This document shows positions 1 to 7,899 of a stretch of 49,207 nucleotides of DNA, piece after piece. Position numbers and translations under genes: made by a program. The stretch comes from a virus: IMG/VR virus record IMGVR_UViG_3300046734_000098, positions 1-49,207 of that record. One strand, given 5' to 3'. How positions within the stretch are numbered: the first letter of the stretch is position 1; every line of letters begins with the position of its first letter. The notes under the pieces are model-generated. The model worked only from the letters and a program-made list of their open reading frames with translations, made no database searches and had not been told where the DNA came from.

Positions 1-127
1 CCAAAAGGATCGTCTTCTCGTAGCCGCCCCTCGCGGAACTTGTTGAACGCGAACTTAGATGCGGTCTTGACATCAACCACTTCCCCATCAATCTTACAAT
101 CAATGTGTCCCTTCACGCCCTTCACCG
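1..127. repeat. terminal redundancy, copy 1
   Basis: Identical to 49081-49207. Lies inside the RecB/Cas4-like nuclease gene, so it marks a circular assembly overlap rather than a natural end. A length of exactly 127 is typical of a k-mer overlap left by an assembler. Confidence 0.95.
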
Positions 128-479
128 TAACCTCTTTCTGTTCATCAGTGACCTCATGACCTGAAGCCCTGACAAGCATAAGCAGGATCTCTTCTAGGAG
201 ATGACCATAAAGAAATTTTATTTGTAGGGATGGTGAAGGTACTGACGGCTCAGACTCACGGTTCTGTTCGTACCAAAGCTGTCGAGCAGGGCGACCAACA
301 TTAGACATACGCAGAGAAAACTCTGAGTTTCTTTCTGATGGCCTAGCCCAAGCTAGAAGCGAGTCCTTGATACGAGCCAACGTGAAGTCCAGATCTTCAT
401 CACTTAAATTAAATTTACGACCTTCGGATAGCTCTGAAAGCTGTCCATAAATATCGTCAATTAGTGTGTCAAGTTTCAT
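1..479 (-). CDS. PD-(D/E)XK nuclease, RecB/Cas4-like (N-terminal part; continues at 49080)
   Basis: First 159 codons of a 290-residue protein interrupted by the window ends; it resumes at 49080 and stops at 48687. The fold signature is visible: YGHLLEE (residues 91-97), then GHID (D127) and VVDVK (D136, K138). These are the metal and catalytic residues of the PD-(D/E)XK nuclease superfamily. The second part ends in a Cys cluster like that of Cas4/AddB-type iron-sulfur nucleases. In a T7-like replication module the expected role is a 5'-3' exonuclease for recombination or host DNA breakdown. The ATG at 479 overlaps the stop of the upstream gene (ATGA), indicating translational coupling. Confidence 0.85.
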   Translation of the reverse strand, partial: MKLDTLIDDIYGQLSELSEGRKFNLSDEDLDFTLARIKDSLLAWARPSERNSEFSLRMSNVGRPARQLWYEQNRESEPSVPSPSLQIKFLYGHLLEEILLMLVRASGHEVTDEQKEVTVKGVKGHIDCKIDGEVVDVKTASKFAFNKFREGRLREDDPF

Positions 480-763
480 TTCCTGTGCCTTACGAATCGA
501 CACTTCCGTGTCTTTGAATTGTAGTGTAGATACTGTACACCAAGTTCCTTCTGAAGAGGAGTCTTTGCAGATAGTCTGCCATCCTTATAAGACTTGACAT
601 CTATCAAAGTGACATCACCCTCTGGGTTTAGGGCAACAATATCTACTGGCCCTGTACACCCACAGTTCTTGAACACATGATAGCCATTGTCCCATAGCCA
701 TGTGATGGCGTAATGTTCTGCTAGGTCACCGACTCTGTTTGGTTCGTGAATCACGGTCTTCAT
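476..763 (-). CDS. small PD-(D/E)XK nuclease, Hjc/restriction-like fold
   Basis: 95 residues. RVGDLAEHYA with E16, then GPVDIVAL with D41 and LIDVKSY with D55 and K57 make the E...D...(D/E)xK layout of small PD-(D/E)XK enzymes such as archaeal Holliday junction resolvases and very short patch-type nucleases. It sits directly upstream of the larger RecB/Cas4-like nuclease and overlaps it by 4 nt, so the two are made together. Junction resolution or trimming of recombination intermediates is an inference; substrate specificity cannot be read from the sequence. Confidence 0.7.
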   Translation of the reverse strand: MKTVIHEPNRVGDLAEHYAITWLWDNGYHVFKNCGCTGPVDIVALNPEGDVTLIDVKSYKDGRLSAKTPLQKELGVQYLHYNSKTRKCRFVRHRK

Positions 764-914
764 CTAATTCTACCCCCTCTTTAGAAATCCACATGCCCTC
801 AGTCCAATAGACACATCGCTTACCATTTATTATTCTATGTGTCTCAGGCCCATCATCATAAGCATCAAATAATTCTTCAGCAAATTTATTTTTCTTGATG
901 CGTTTAGCTTTCAT
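726..914 (-). CDS. hypothetical protein, 62 aa
   Basis: Not recognised. Basic N-terminus (KAKRIKKNK) and acidic C-terminal half. It overlaps the gene before it by 11 nt and the nuclease gene after it by 38 nt, which fits a compact co-translated replication operon. No membrane segment or cysteine motif. Confidence 0.55.
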   Translation of the reverse strand: MKAKRIKKNKFAEELFDAYDDGPETHRIINGKRCVYWTEGMWISKEGVELDEDRDSRTKQSR

Positions 915-1242
915 CTATGTCTTCCTTATATTTTATATGTCTTATAACTCTCGACCCATCTCGTTTATCCCCAGCATAAAAGATAAGCCCTAGTTTTGCT
1001 AACTCATTAGGTCTGGATGTTATAGAGCTAGGAGATATCTCAGGAAACCTTTTTGTCATGTCTCTTATTGTAATCCCCCTTGCCCCCGCCTCCTCTACTA
1101 GGCCCAGAACAAATGCTCTAGTTTTTGCTAAGGGCATTGAATAGGCGGCTTCTTTGCTTGTACTTGGATCGTTTTTTCTGTGCAGTTTATGTGGACTTAA
1201 ATCATCAAAAATATCAAGTTGTTTCACATTAGTGCGTGTCAC
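904..1242 (-). CDS. winged-helix DNA-binding protein
   Basis: 112 residues, GTG start at 1242 preceded by GGAG and overlapping the 3' end of the polymerase gene by 14 nt. The N-terminus contains DPSTSKEAA. The C-terminal half (ITIRDMTKRFP, then SSITSRPNELAKLGLI and a short basic hairpin) reads as a winged helix-turn-helix, a small phage family often found beside replication genes. It may be a transcriptional regulator of this operon or a replication accessory factor; the sequence does not decide. Confidence 0.65.
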   Translation of the reverse strand: MTRTNVKQLDIFDDLSPHKLHRKNDPSTSKEAAYSMPLAKTRAFVLGLVEEAGARGITIRDMTKRFPEISPSSITSRPNELAKLGLIFYAGDKRDGSRVIRHIKYKEDIDES

Positions 1243-2983
1243 TCCAGTTATCTCCTATCTTGTACTCACCATCAAGAGGGCAGAATAATTCTAGCTCCTC
1301 ACCCGACTGCTTTATTGAATCAACCCCCAGTATTCCTGTTGAATCAGCCACAGATTCTTTTGCTTCTAACTGCCACTCATCATGCACGTTACAAACAAAG
1401 TGTGCGTCCAGAGTGTTGAGTCTGATTAGCTGATTGAGTCCTATCATCGCCTGCTTCATAACAATAGCGCCTGCACTTTGAAGTAGTGTGTTCAGTGCGG
1501 CGTGTTCAGATCGAACATATAGCTTGCGGCCATCTAGTCCTTTGAGGAAACCTTTTGAAGCCGCTCTTCCAACTGTGTCTTTAAGATGTTTAAATGCAGG
1601 GAGATTATCGAAGAAACGCTTTCTAAGTTCCGCACCATCACGCTTGTTTCCTCCAACCACACTGCCAAGCTTTGCATCTCCTGCTCCGTATAGGAGGGCA
1701 TAGATAAATGTTTTTGCTTGATTTCGCGATTCAAGCCCTGCAAGTCGTTGGTTAGCTGAGTGTATGTCTCCGTGCAATATTTCATCTTTGAATCCCTCGT
1801 CCTTCATGTAGTGTGCCAGCATACGTAACTCAAGGCCGCTGGCATCAATACCGACTAACTTGTAGCCGTCTGCCACAGTCCAACAAGCCCGACACTCTTT
1901 GCCGTAGGGCGCTGAGAGGTTAGGAACCTGTGCCATGTTGGGGCTGTTGTGTGTCATGCGGCCTGTGATAGTTCCGTTTGGATTAACAAAGCCACGAACA
2001 CGATCATCGTCGTGACAAGCCTCAAGCCAAGAGGACACCTGTGCTATTCGCTTCTGAAGCAAAAGGTACTCAGCAATCAGTGTGGCCTCTGGAATATCTT
2101 TAATCTTACTGAGCGTAGACTCATCAACGATTGGCTGTCCTGTAGGCGTGAACCGCTTAGGCTTCCAACCAAAGTCAATCAGGTACTCGCCTATCTGTTT
2201 TCGTGAGCCAAGGTTGAAAGGTACTTCTTCAATCCGTACAGCCTTGCGCTTGGTGGCAAGCTCTTCAAACTCTTCTTGAGTTAGGCGGCTTTTCTTTTCT
2301 GAGCCTTGTATAAGACCCATCTTAGAAAGCGCCCCTGTCTTTGTGAAGTGTGGTAGCAAAACAGTTTTAAGTTGCTTGGGTCTGAAGGTCTTCTGCACCT
2401 CACGCTCCACTTCCTTGAGGCGATCAGTCAGTTCAGCGACAAGTAGTGTTGCGGCCTGTACATTCAGAAGAAAACCATGCTCTCTTTGATCTGCAATAAT
2501 CTTTAGTGCTTCATGTTCCAACACTACGGACTGTCGGCTGAAGCCTCGTGATTCTGCTTTAAGATTATTAAACATCTTGGCATTGAGAACTGCATCATTG
2601 CGGCAGTAGTTCAGCATCTCTGGAGAGTATTCTCCAAACTCTGTGTGATCTATTTTCTGTAGCCCAATACGATAACCCCAAGACTCAAGGCTGTGTCCAC
2701 CCTCGCGTGTTGGGTTAAAGAGTCGAGACAATACCAGCGTGTCTACAATAGCTGTGTTCTGAGTCAGATCAATATTGTGTATCTTCTTAATGGCTGGTAA
2801 GTCATAACCAATAATGTTGTGACCTATCAGTTTGTCTGCATTGGAGAGGTGAGCCAAGCCCTGAACAATCTCAGTAGGGCCAAAGGTCTTTGTCTCTCCA
2901 GAGTCAGGATCGACAGCCGCGATGCACCAGATCTTTGTAGGCTCTAGGCTGTCTGCTTCTATGTCAAAGACAATACTTTTCAT
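1229..2983 (-). CDS. DNA polymerase I family (T7-like) with 3'-5' exonuclease
   Basis: 584 residues, shorter than the T7 enzyme (704). The proofreading domain is intact: D7 and E9 in FDIEAD, N56 and D61 in GHNIIGYD, Y126 and D130 in YCRND. Polymerase motif A is DASGLELR (D380). Motif B is R420-NQAK-TFIY with K424 and Tyr428. Motif C is VHDEW (D534, E535). Tyr428 is the equivalent of E. coli Pol I residue 762 and of T7 Tyr526, a form commonly linked to virulent phages. It is the replicative polymerase. The start codon overlaps the primase-helicase stop (ATGA). Confidence 0.97.
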   Translation of the reverse strand: MKSIVFDIEADSLEPTKIWCIAAVDPDSGETKTFGPTEIVQGLAHLSNADKLIGHNIIGYDLPAIKKIHNIDLTQNTAIVDTLVLSRLFNPTREGGHSLESWGYRIGLQKIDHTEFGEYSPEMLNYCRNDAVLNAKMFNNLKAESRGFSRQSVVLEHEALKIIADQREHGFLLNVQAATLLVAELTDRLKEVEREVQKTFRPKQLKTVLLPHFTKTGALSKMGLIQGSEKKSRLTQEEFEELATKRKAVRIEEVPFNLGSRKQIGEYLIDFGWKPKRFTPTGQPIVDESTLSKIKDIPEATLIAEYLLLQKRIAQVSSWLEACHDDDRVRGFVNPNGTITGRMTHNSPNMAQVPNLSAPYGKECRACWTVADGYKLVGIDASGLELRMLAHYMKDEGFKDEILHGDIHSANQRLAGLESRNQAKTFIYALLYGAGDAKLGSVVGGNKRDGAELRKRFFDNLPAFKHLKDTVGRAASKGFLKGLDGRKLYVRSEHAALNTLLQSAGAIVMKQAMIGLNQLIRLNTLDAHFVCNVHDEWQLEAKESVADSTGILGVDSIKQSGEELELFCPLDGEYKIGDNWSDTH

Positions 2984-4641
2984 AGTTCTATTTCTTCTTG
3001 CTCTTCTACTTCCATTGATATCTCACTGAGCCTACCACTGTCCTTGTCATAAAACAAGTGTGTGGCTAAACCGACATCGCCTGTGTATCTGGACTTGAGT
3101 ACACGAACCCGTGTGGTACTGGCCTCCACAGGATCTTCTGATTGCTGGTTACGCTCCAAAGATATCACACAGTCTGACAACTGAGCGATACTCTGTGAGC
3201 CACGTAGGTGGTTAAGTCCTGTCTCAATACCATTCTCATGGCCGCGATTGCCATCAATCCTTCTGAGGTGTGACACAAGTATGAGGCCCACGCCTGTCTC
3301 TTCTACCAGTGTTCTGAAGTTGTGCATTATGGAATCTATATTGCGGCGTTCATCGCCGTCCGTTGTCATGGACAAGAGCATATGCAAGTGGTCAAAAACT
3401 ATCCACTTACACTCAAGGCCCATCGCCATAAAGCGTAGTTTAGAGAACACACTATCAACATCGTTCATCCCAAGATGGGCATGGACAAAGACGCGGTTCT
3501 TGTTCTGCCCGTCATAAAGAACATTAAAGAAATTATCTATCTCTTCTTCACTGTACTTGGCTCTAACGCTATCAATATGTAAGCGGTCATTAGCCTCAAT
3601 AGATAAGATACCATCAACAGTCCTACGCCAATCCTCCTCAAGAGCAATGACGCCTACCTTGTCGTTGGTATTGGTGATGAGCCAGTGTTCAAGCTCACGA
3701 GTAACACTAGATTTACCCAAGCCTGTGCCGCCCGTCAGTGTGATTAGCTCGCCCTGTCGTAACCCGTCTAGCTTTTCGTTTAGTCCCTGCCACGGGTAGG
3801 CAACAGATTCTTTTCTCTCACGCTTCTTGTAGCTCTCACGCTCTTCACTGACATTCAGAATCCCAGACGGTGTATAAAGTTTTGAAGCCCACCACGCAGT
3901 AACATAAGCTTTGTGGTGACCCAGTTTGAGCATCTCATTAGGATCTTTGAATTCAGTAGGTAGTGAAAGTATTTTAGCCTTCCCCGGCTTGAGGATACGT
4001 GCCACCTTCTTTGAGGCTTCTCGTCCGGGCTTGTCGTTGTCGAAAGAAATAACCACAGTATCAAACGATTCAAGGAATTCAAGATTTTCTTGAACGTCTT
4101 TGACTGCACCCTGCGCTCCATTCTTAACAGATACAACCGGCCATTTACTCCCCAGAAGTTCGTATGCCGCCATAGCATCACACTCACCTTCAGTGACCGT
4201 AATGTATTTGCCGCCTGCCTGTGCAATCTGCTGACCAAAAAGTCCAGTTCCCTTGGCAGAACCGATCCAATTAAATACTTTATTTTCTCGACGGATTTTT
4301 GTAGCGACTTCTTCATTGTTTATGTACGCAGGGTAGTGGTGTTCAATGATCTTGCCCGACTCATCTTTGACTGAGCGAACCCCATATTTCTTTGCAGTCT
4401 CTAGTGAGATTGAACGGTCTGTTAGTGCGTGATAGAAGGTTTGGTTTTGAGAGAAGGGTGCATTGTCGTTGGTTCTTTTGAAGCTATTAAAGTCTGCCAC
4501 GTTGCCTCCCATTGCAGATTCGTAGTCCTTGAAAAATGTTCCACAACTAAAACATTTAGCAGTGCCATCTGAATTTATGGAGACAGGATCACTGCCTCCA
4601 CATTCAGGACAGGGCTTGTGGTACTCCACAAAGTCGCCCAT
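2980..4641 (-). CDS. DNA primase-helicase (T7 gp4-like)
   Basis: 553 residues in the T7 gp4 order. A zinc-binding domain has C11, C14, C30 and C33. The TOPRIM primase domain has VTEGECDAM (E151) and FDNDKPG (D201, D203). The DnaB/Twinkle-type helicase has Walker A GGTGLGKSS (304-312), a VFDHLHML Walker B region and an arginine-rich C-terminal motif. It unwinds the fork and synthesises primers at the phage replisome. It ends in an acidic tail (EVEEQEEIEL), as gp4 does, where T7 gp4 contacts the polymerase. Overlaps the polymerase start by 4 nt. Confidence 0.97.
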   Translation of the reverse strand: MGDFVEYHKPCPECGGSDPVSINSDGTAKCFSCGTFFKDYESAMGGNVADFNSFKRTNDNAPFSQNQTFYHALTDRSISLETAKKYGVRSVKDESGKIIEHHYPAYINNEEVATKIRRENKVFNWIGSAKGTGLFGQQIAQAGGKYITVTEGECDAMAAYELLGSKWPVVSVKNGAQGAVKDVQENLEFLESFDTVVISFDNDKPGREASKKVARILKPGKAKILSLPTEFKDPNEMLKLGHHKAYVTAWWASKLYTPSGILNVSEERESYKKRERKESVAYPWQGLNEKLDGLRQGELITLTGGTGLGKSSVTRELEHWLITNTNDKVGVIALEEDWRRTVDGILSIEANDRLHIDSVRAKYSEEEIDNFFNVLYDGQNKNRVFVHAHLGMNDVDSVFSKLRFMAMGLECKWIVFDHLHMLLSMTTDGDERRNIDSIMHNFRTLVEETGVGLILVSHLRRIDGNRGHENGIETGLNHLRGSQSIAQLSDCVISLERNQQSEDPVEASTTRVRVLKSRYTGDVGLATHLFYDKDSGRLSEISMEVEEQEEIEL

Positions 4642-4644
4642 TGT

Positions 4645-4863
4645 TTAGTCCTCCGTTTCATCGTCCTCTACGATTGCCTCATCAACAAGAAGCTCCTGCA
4701 TCTTTTGATGCAGTGCTACTGCCGCCGCTTGATTAATGGTCATGTTTGTTTCAAGATCTTCAATTCTCTTTTGAACATCGGCAAGCAACATGAATGTCGC
4801 CTGACCCTCTGGAGAGATCTTTTCTACATCATAAATCTTATCTTCGTTGGTATATCTCCACAT
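4645..4863 (-). CDS. small DUF6447-like phage protein
   Basis: 72 residues. Begins WRYTNEDKIYDVEKISPEGQ, followed by a helical stretch and an acidic tail (VEDDETED). This layout resembles the small DUF6447-type family found beside replication genes of marine phages; the assignment is from memory of the pattern and is tentative. Its start overlaps the stop of the single-strand binding protein (TGATG). Function unknown. Confidence 0.6.
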   Translation of the reverse strand: MWRYTNEDKIYDVEKISPEGQATFMLLADVQKRIEDLETNMTINQAAAVALHQKMQELLVDEAIVEDDETED

Positions 4864-5294
4864 CAGAACTCACTCCCAGCATCACCATCATCAAACGCCT
4901 CAAACTCAGCACCATCAGGGCTGGCATATTCAACAAGCTCCAGCACTTGCATAGCTTGGAAATCCAAGCCACGATAAACAGTGCCATTCCAAGTTGACTC
5001 CCACTCCTTGTATTGCACTCGCACCTTGGAGCCATTACCTACGCTGGTATTTAGCGGCTCTTTGTTGCGATCCATCAGCTTGGGCGCGGAGTTAGGCTGA
5101 CCGTTCTTTCCAGTAACCTTGCGCTTTATGATAATGGATGGCCCTTCGTCCATGTCCTTTACCTTGAACCCGCGTGAGCGGAAGTCATTGGCAATCTCCT
5201 CATCGACCACAAGGTTCACTGTGTAGACGGGGGTGAATGTTGTGTTGGGTGTGGTAACGGATGCCCACATTGCTACGCCTTCAACAATAGCCAT
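4863..5294 (-). CDS. single-stranded DNA-binding protein
   Basis: 143 residues from the ATG at 5294, chosen because GGAG sits 10-11 nt upstream; a longer frame to 5354 has no ribosome-binding site. OB-fold-like beta-rich body (VAMWASVTTPN, YTVNLVVDEE) and a very acidic C-terminal tail (FEAFDDGDAGSEF) ending in Phe, like T7 gp2.5. In T7 that tail contacts the polymerase and helicase. Position before primase-helicase and polymerase supports the call. The family is DUF2815/gp2.5-like rather than bacterial SSB. Confidence 0.85.
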   Translation of the reverse strand: MAIVEGVAMWASVTTPNTTFTPVYTVNLVVDEEIANDFRSRGFKVKDMDEGPSIIIKRKVTGKNGQPNSAPKLMDRNKEPLNTSVGNGSKVRVQYKEWESTWNGTVYRGLDFQAMQVLELVEYASPDGAEFEAFDDGDAGSEF

Positions 5295-5307
5295 AGTATA
5301 TTTTCTC

Positions 5308-5508
5308 CTAAGCTTTATTAAAAAGAAAGTTAATGTACAACGGGATACAGCCATAGATATAATCTTCGGATATCCGCTCGCCTTCTATACTGGCTTGCCG
5401 CCTGATCCAACCGATCATATCGCTCACTGTTCTGTAGTTGGGCATACCACTACCCAACGTCATGACAAAAGCCTTACACAAAGTGTCTTCAATATCGTAG
5501 TCCGACAT
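5308..5508 (-). CDS. hypothetical protein, 66 aa
   Basis: Not recognised. A small protein (MSDYDIEDTL...) ending in aromatic, hydrophobic residues (IPLYINFLFNKA). It lies between the promoter-proximal gene and the single-strand binding protein in the replication operon. Confidence 0.55.
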   Translation of the reverse strand: MSDYDIEDTLCKAFVMTLGSGMPNYRTVSDMIGWIRRQASIEGERISEDYIYGCIPLYINFLFNKA

Positions 5509-5510
5509 GA

Positions 5511-5744
5511 TTAGTAATCCCCTGTGAGTATGGTGTGCTTTACTAAATCTAGTAAGAGATTAAACTTCTCCATCTCTACATCAGATACTACTTTCAACTC
5601 CTCACCTGTGTCAACAATAAGAATAAAGGGGTATCTAATTTCTTCATCGTTAGATTGATCTCTAAGATTTTGAAGACCTTCTAAGACTTTATCATTTAAA
5701 GACTTCTTAGTACTCTTATTAAAGTTTCCTTGTATGATTTTCAA
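5511..5744 (-). CDS. hypothetical protein with TTG start, 77 aa
   Basis: Not recognised. The start is taken as the TTG at 5744 because GGAG lies 7 nt upstream and no ATG is available until near the C-terminus; a TTG at 5762 has no such site. Body is Lys/Asn-rich, then a beta-like segment (YPFILIVDTGEEL). It is the first gene after the sigma70 promoter at 5779-5807, so it heads the replication operon. Confidence 0.6.
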   Translation of the reverse strand: MKIIQGNFNKSTKKSLNDKVLEGLQNLRDQSNDEEIRYPFILIVDTGEELKVVSDVEMEKFNLLLDLVKHTILTGDY

Positions 5745-5778
5745 TTTATATCTCCAAGTCAAAAGACTTTAAAGGTTG

Positions 5779-5807
5779 ATTTTACCACGTATCGTTGCCG
5801 GTGTCAA
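5779..5807 (-). promoter_or_regulatory. sigma70 promoter for the replication module
   Basis: On the minus strand TTGACA (5807-5802), a 17-bp spacer and TAAAAT (5784-5779): perfect -35, one mismatch in -10. The TGA stop of the upstream membrane-protein gene is inside the -35 box. Predicted start near 5772, about 28 nt before the TTG of the first downstream gene. Confidence 0.8.
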
Positions 5808-6136
5808 GCCCCTCCCATGATCTTTGTGAGAAGCCCACCAAGCAACATTATGGAGGCGACTACATTAATCATGATGATGGCACGATCTCGCCATATGAAA
5901 CCAACCACAGCCCACAGCGCAGTGCCTGCAAAGCTCAGTAACATATCATAAACCTGAAGCTCTGGTAGGCCTGTGCTACGCATAGATATGGCAACCAGTA
6001 ACCAGACACTAGCAATCCATTTTAGATACCAATCAATCGTGCCTTTGGGTGTGGCACTCTTTTGAATGCGGGTACTGTGTACGATCTCATCAACAGAATA
6101 TTCTTTGCCATCATCAGTGACAATTGTTTCTCTCAT
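5804..6136 (-). CDS. small integral membrane protein
   Basis: 110 residues: a soluble N-terminus of about 35 residues, then three hydrophobic segments (WIASVWLLVAISM, MLLSFAGTALWAVVGFIW, INVVASIMLLGGLL). A loop residue set (STGLPELQVYD) is polar. Resembles small phage membrane proteins found in early regions of marine phages; function unknown. Its start overlaps the DUF3310 stop by one base. Confidence 0.7.
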   Translation of the reverse strand: MRETIVTDDGKEYSVDEIVHSTRIQKSATPKGTIDWYLKWIASVWLLVAISMRSTGLPELQVYDMLLSFAGTALWAVVGFIWRDRAIIMINVVASIMLLGGLLTKIMGGA

Positions 6137-6429
6137 TATTCAAGCTCCTTGATTAGCCAGCCCAGATAGACCTGTGCTTTTTTAAGATCCTCCTTCCCAT
6201 TCTTGTACTCGTACCTCCAAAGGTATTTTAAGCAGTTACCCTTGAGATATCCTTTGAATTCTTGTGGGTGCATAGAAGCCTTGATAGCTTCGATAGCTTC
6301 GATGGCCCCTTTGTTATAGTGGTCAGGCTGTGTCACGGGGTTGTGCCTATCCTCTGGATGGTACAGTTTACCTACTGCTGTCTTCGATACCTTGTTCCAC
6401 TCCTCTGGACTTGCTTGGTCAATACTCAA
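6136..6429 (-). CDS. DUF3310 family protein
   Basis: 97 residues. Contains the DUF3310 signature: VTQPDHYNKG, then KGNCLKYLWRY and DLKKAQVYLGWLI. The family is common in phages, sometimes labelled as nucleotide kinase-like, but its activity is not established. The start is a TTG at 6429 with a strong AGGAGG upstream that lies inside the preceding small membrane-protein gene, so translation is likely coupled. Confidence 0.85.
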   Translation of the reverse strand: MSIDQASPEEWNKVSKTAVGKLYHPEDRHNPVTQPDHYNKGAIEAIEAIKASMHPQEFKGYLKGNCLKYLWRYEYKNGKEDLKKAQVYLGWLIKELE

Positions 6430-6539
6430 AGTACACCTCCTGTTTTAATATACTCACCGATCACTGCACCAATAGAAAAAAAAGTAACAATGATTAACGC
6501 CCATACATATTCAGGCGAGTTACGTAAAAGAATAAACAT
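6426..6539 (-). CDS. single-pass membrane microprotein, 37 aa
   Basis: Short frame MFILLRNSPEYVWALIIV... with one hydrophobic segment (WALIIVTFFSIGAVIG) and a short polar tail (EYIKTGGVL). Its TGA overlaps the TTG start of the DUF3310 gene, and it contains that gene's ribosome-binding site. Its own ribosome-binding site is weak. Function unknown. Confidence 0.5.
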   Translation of the reverse strand: MFILLRNSPEYVWALIIVTFFSIGAVIGEYIKTGGVL

Positions 6540-6544
6540 AGTTT

Positions 6545-7075
6545 TTAAACGGCTTTTGTCCATCGCATAGGCCTCCCTTTCTCTATCCAATCATGAAACT
6601 TAAAGTCATAATATTTTTTGTAAGCCTTGATAGTATCAGGATCTTTGTACTCATCTGGCATACATTGAGGTGGCTCAATAAACCCAGAGACTTCAATGTT
6701 TTGTGGGGCTTTGCTCGTAAAGAACTTTAGTTTGTTCCAGCTTTTGTGGTTGTGTTTGAAGCGTCTTTGAAACTCTATACTTAGTGCTTCAAAATGTTCA
6801 TACAACCATTGATAATGTTGTTTACTTTGTCTAGCCCAGACAGTGCTTGGATGATTGACATAGGCCGCAAGATAAAACTTATCATCATATTTATCTAGCA
6901 CCCAGCGTTTAGCTTTACGGCCTGAAGAAGTCTGTCCGATCACTATTGTACCATCGACAACACGATGCGCCGTGGACAAAATCTGTGCAGTTTCAAGCGG
7001 CATCTTGACAATATGCTGATCGCATTGCTCTTCAGCGGCCCTGCGTGGACAGTCATTAAGATAAAAGATATTCAT
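6545..7075 (-). CDS. conserved phage protein, MNIFYL-type
   Basis: 176 residues from the ATG at 7075, which has GGAG 6 nt upstream; a longer frame to 7111 does not. Starts MNIFYLNDCPRRAAEEQCD, then HIVKMPLETAQILSTAHR. This N-terminal pattern (paired Cys/His with a VKM.LETAQ helix) recurs in uncharacterised proteins of marine phages. Conserved Trp, Lys and His residues suggest an enzyme, but no reaction can be assigned. Confidence 0.7.
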   Translation of the reverse strand: MNIFYLNDCPRRAAEEQCDQHIVKMPLETAQILSTAHRVVDGTIVIGQTSSGRKAKRWVLDKYDDKFYLAAYVNHPSTVWARQSKQHYQWLYEHFEALSIEFQRRFKHNHKSWNKLKFFTSKAPQNIEVSGFIEPPQCMPDEYKDPDTIKAYKKYYDFKFHDWIEKGRPMRWTKAV

Positions 7076-7076
7076 G

Positions 7077-7325
7077 TTAGTCTCCGTGATCTGACCAATG
7101 GTAGTCTGCATTGCTCATCTCATCAGCAATAAGATCAAATATATAATCAGTATTGAAATAGCTACTGACATCCAATCCTGCCAAGTGGCCTCCAACCATC
7201 TCGACTTTATCAAGCTCTACTCCTTCTGAATGATTTGTGTAAAAGATTCTAACATCCATTGTCGCCCAAGCACAATCTAGCTCTGCATCTAGAACAAATG
7301 ATCCATACATACTAGCTGTTCCCAT
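7077..7325 (-). CDS. hypothetical protein, 82 aa
   Basis: Not recognised. Start placed at the ATG at 7325 because AGGAG sits 7 nt upstream. Acidic, soluble (AELDCAWATMDVRI, MSNADYHWSDHGD). Overlaps the preceding gene by 14 nt. Confidence 0.55.
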   Translation of the reverse strand: MGTASMYGSFVLDAELDCAWATMDVRIFYTNHSEGVELDKVEMVGGHLAGLDVSSYFNTDYIFDLIADEMSNADYHWSDHGD

Positions 7326-7533
7326 GATAGATCTCCTGATATTCAATCATATATTCAATTATGTTTATGGCCTCTGTTTGTGCTTGCGCCTTGCCTTCAA
7401 AGTATCCGACAATATTTGCATCCTCACCAAACATTCTCTTATACTTTCTAGCGCCGATTAGAGAGCCAGCCTTAGCACTTCTGGTATGCTTTCTCCAGTG
7501 GTGCATTAGTTCTATAGTATTCATTACACTCAT
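7312..7533 (-). CDS. hypothetical protein, 73 aa
   Basis: Not recognised. Start placed at the ATG at 7533, which has GGAGGG 7 nt upstream and overlaps the TGA of the preceding gene (ATGA). N-terminal His/Arg/Lys-rich helix (LMHHWRKHTRSAKAG), then a helical Ala/Glu/Tyr-rich C-terminus. Confidence 0.55.
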   Translation of the reverse strand: MSVMNTIELMHHWRKHTRSAKAGSLIGARKYKRMFGEDANIVGYFEGKAQAQTEAINIIEYMIEYQEIYHGNS

Positions 7534-7703
7534 TCCCAAACCCTCCGTGGGTAAAGAATATATGATTCGATACTGCCATCTTCCGACAGCTTTTCTGCAT
7601 CAGATCTTGCCATATCTTCTGTCTTGTACAGGTCAATAGAACTGTCTCCTGTATCAGTGTCGAAGTACTCCAATACCCAAATAACCAACGGCTCATTCTG
7701 CAT
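7530..7703 (-). CDS. hypothetical acidic protein, 57 aa
   Basis: Reads MQNEPLVIWVLEYFDTDTGD..., ending YPRRVWE. ATG at 7703 preceded by GGAG with 7-nt spacing. Overlaps the gene before it by 11 nt and shares ATGA with the gene after it. That fit to its neighbours makes this frame more credible than the alternative frame across the same stretch. Resembles short phage proteins with a W-V-x-E-Y-x-D/N-T start; function unknown. Confidence 0.6.
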   Translation of the reverse strand: MQNEPLVIWVLEYFDTDTGDSSIDLYKTEDMARSDAEKLSEDGSIESYILYPRRVWE

Positions 7704-7899
7704 CTTTAATCTCCTTCAGTCCACTAGAAAAAATACCATAAATTAAGAAGTCCATTTCCGCAGGGGAAAGTTGGGGCATTGCTACCCCAAGATCCTTGCG
7801 ACCTTTCTGCCAATCATCAAGCTCCTCAAGGGTTGTAGGCAACTCCACAACCTTTGGATGATCGTCAGTTAAGCAACAGATGAATCTAGTATGCGACAT
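7693..7899 (-). CDS. hypothetical protein, 68 aa
   Basis: Not recognised. Starts MSHTRFICCLTDDHPKVVELP with a Cys pair, followed by a helix containing TLEELDDWQKGRKD. Overlaps its neighbours by 14 nt upstream and 11 nt downstream. Confidence 0.55.
   Translation of the reverse strand: MSHTRFICCLTDDHPKVVELPTTLEELDDWQKGRKDLGVAMPQLSPAEMDFLIYGIFSSGLKEIKDAE

Noticed and set aside
7472-7696. 74-residue leftward frame
   Set aside because: The frame 7530-7703 has a better ribosome-binding site and fits both neighbours with start/stop overlaps.
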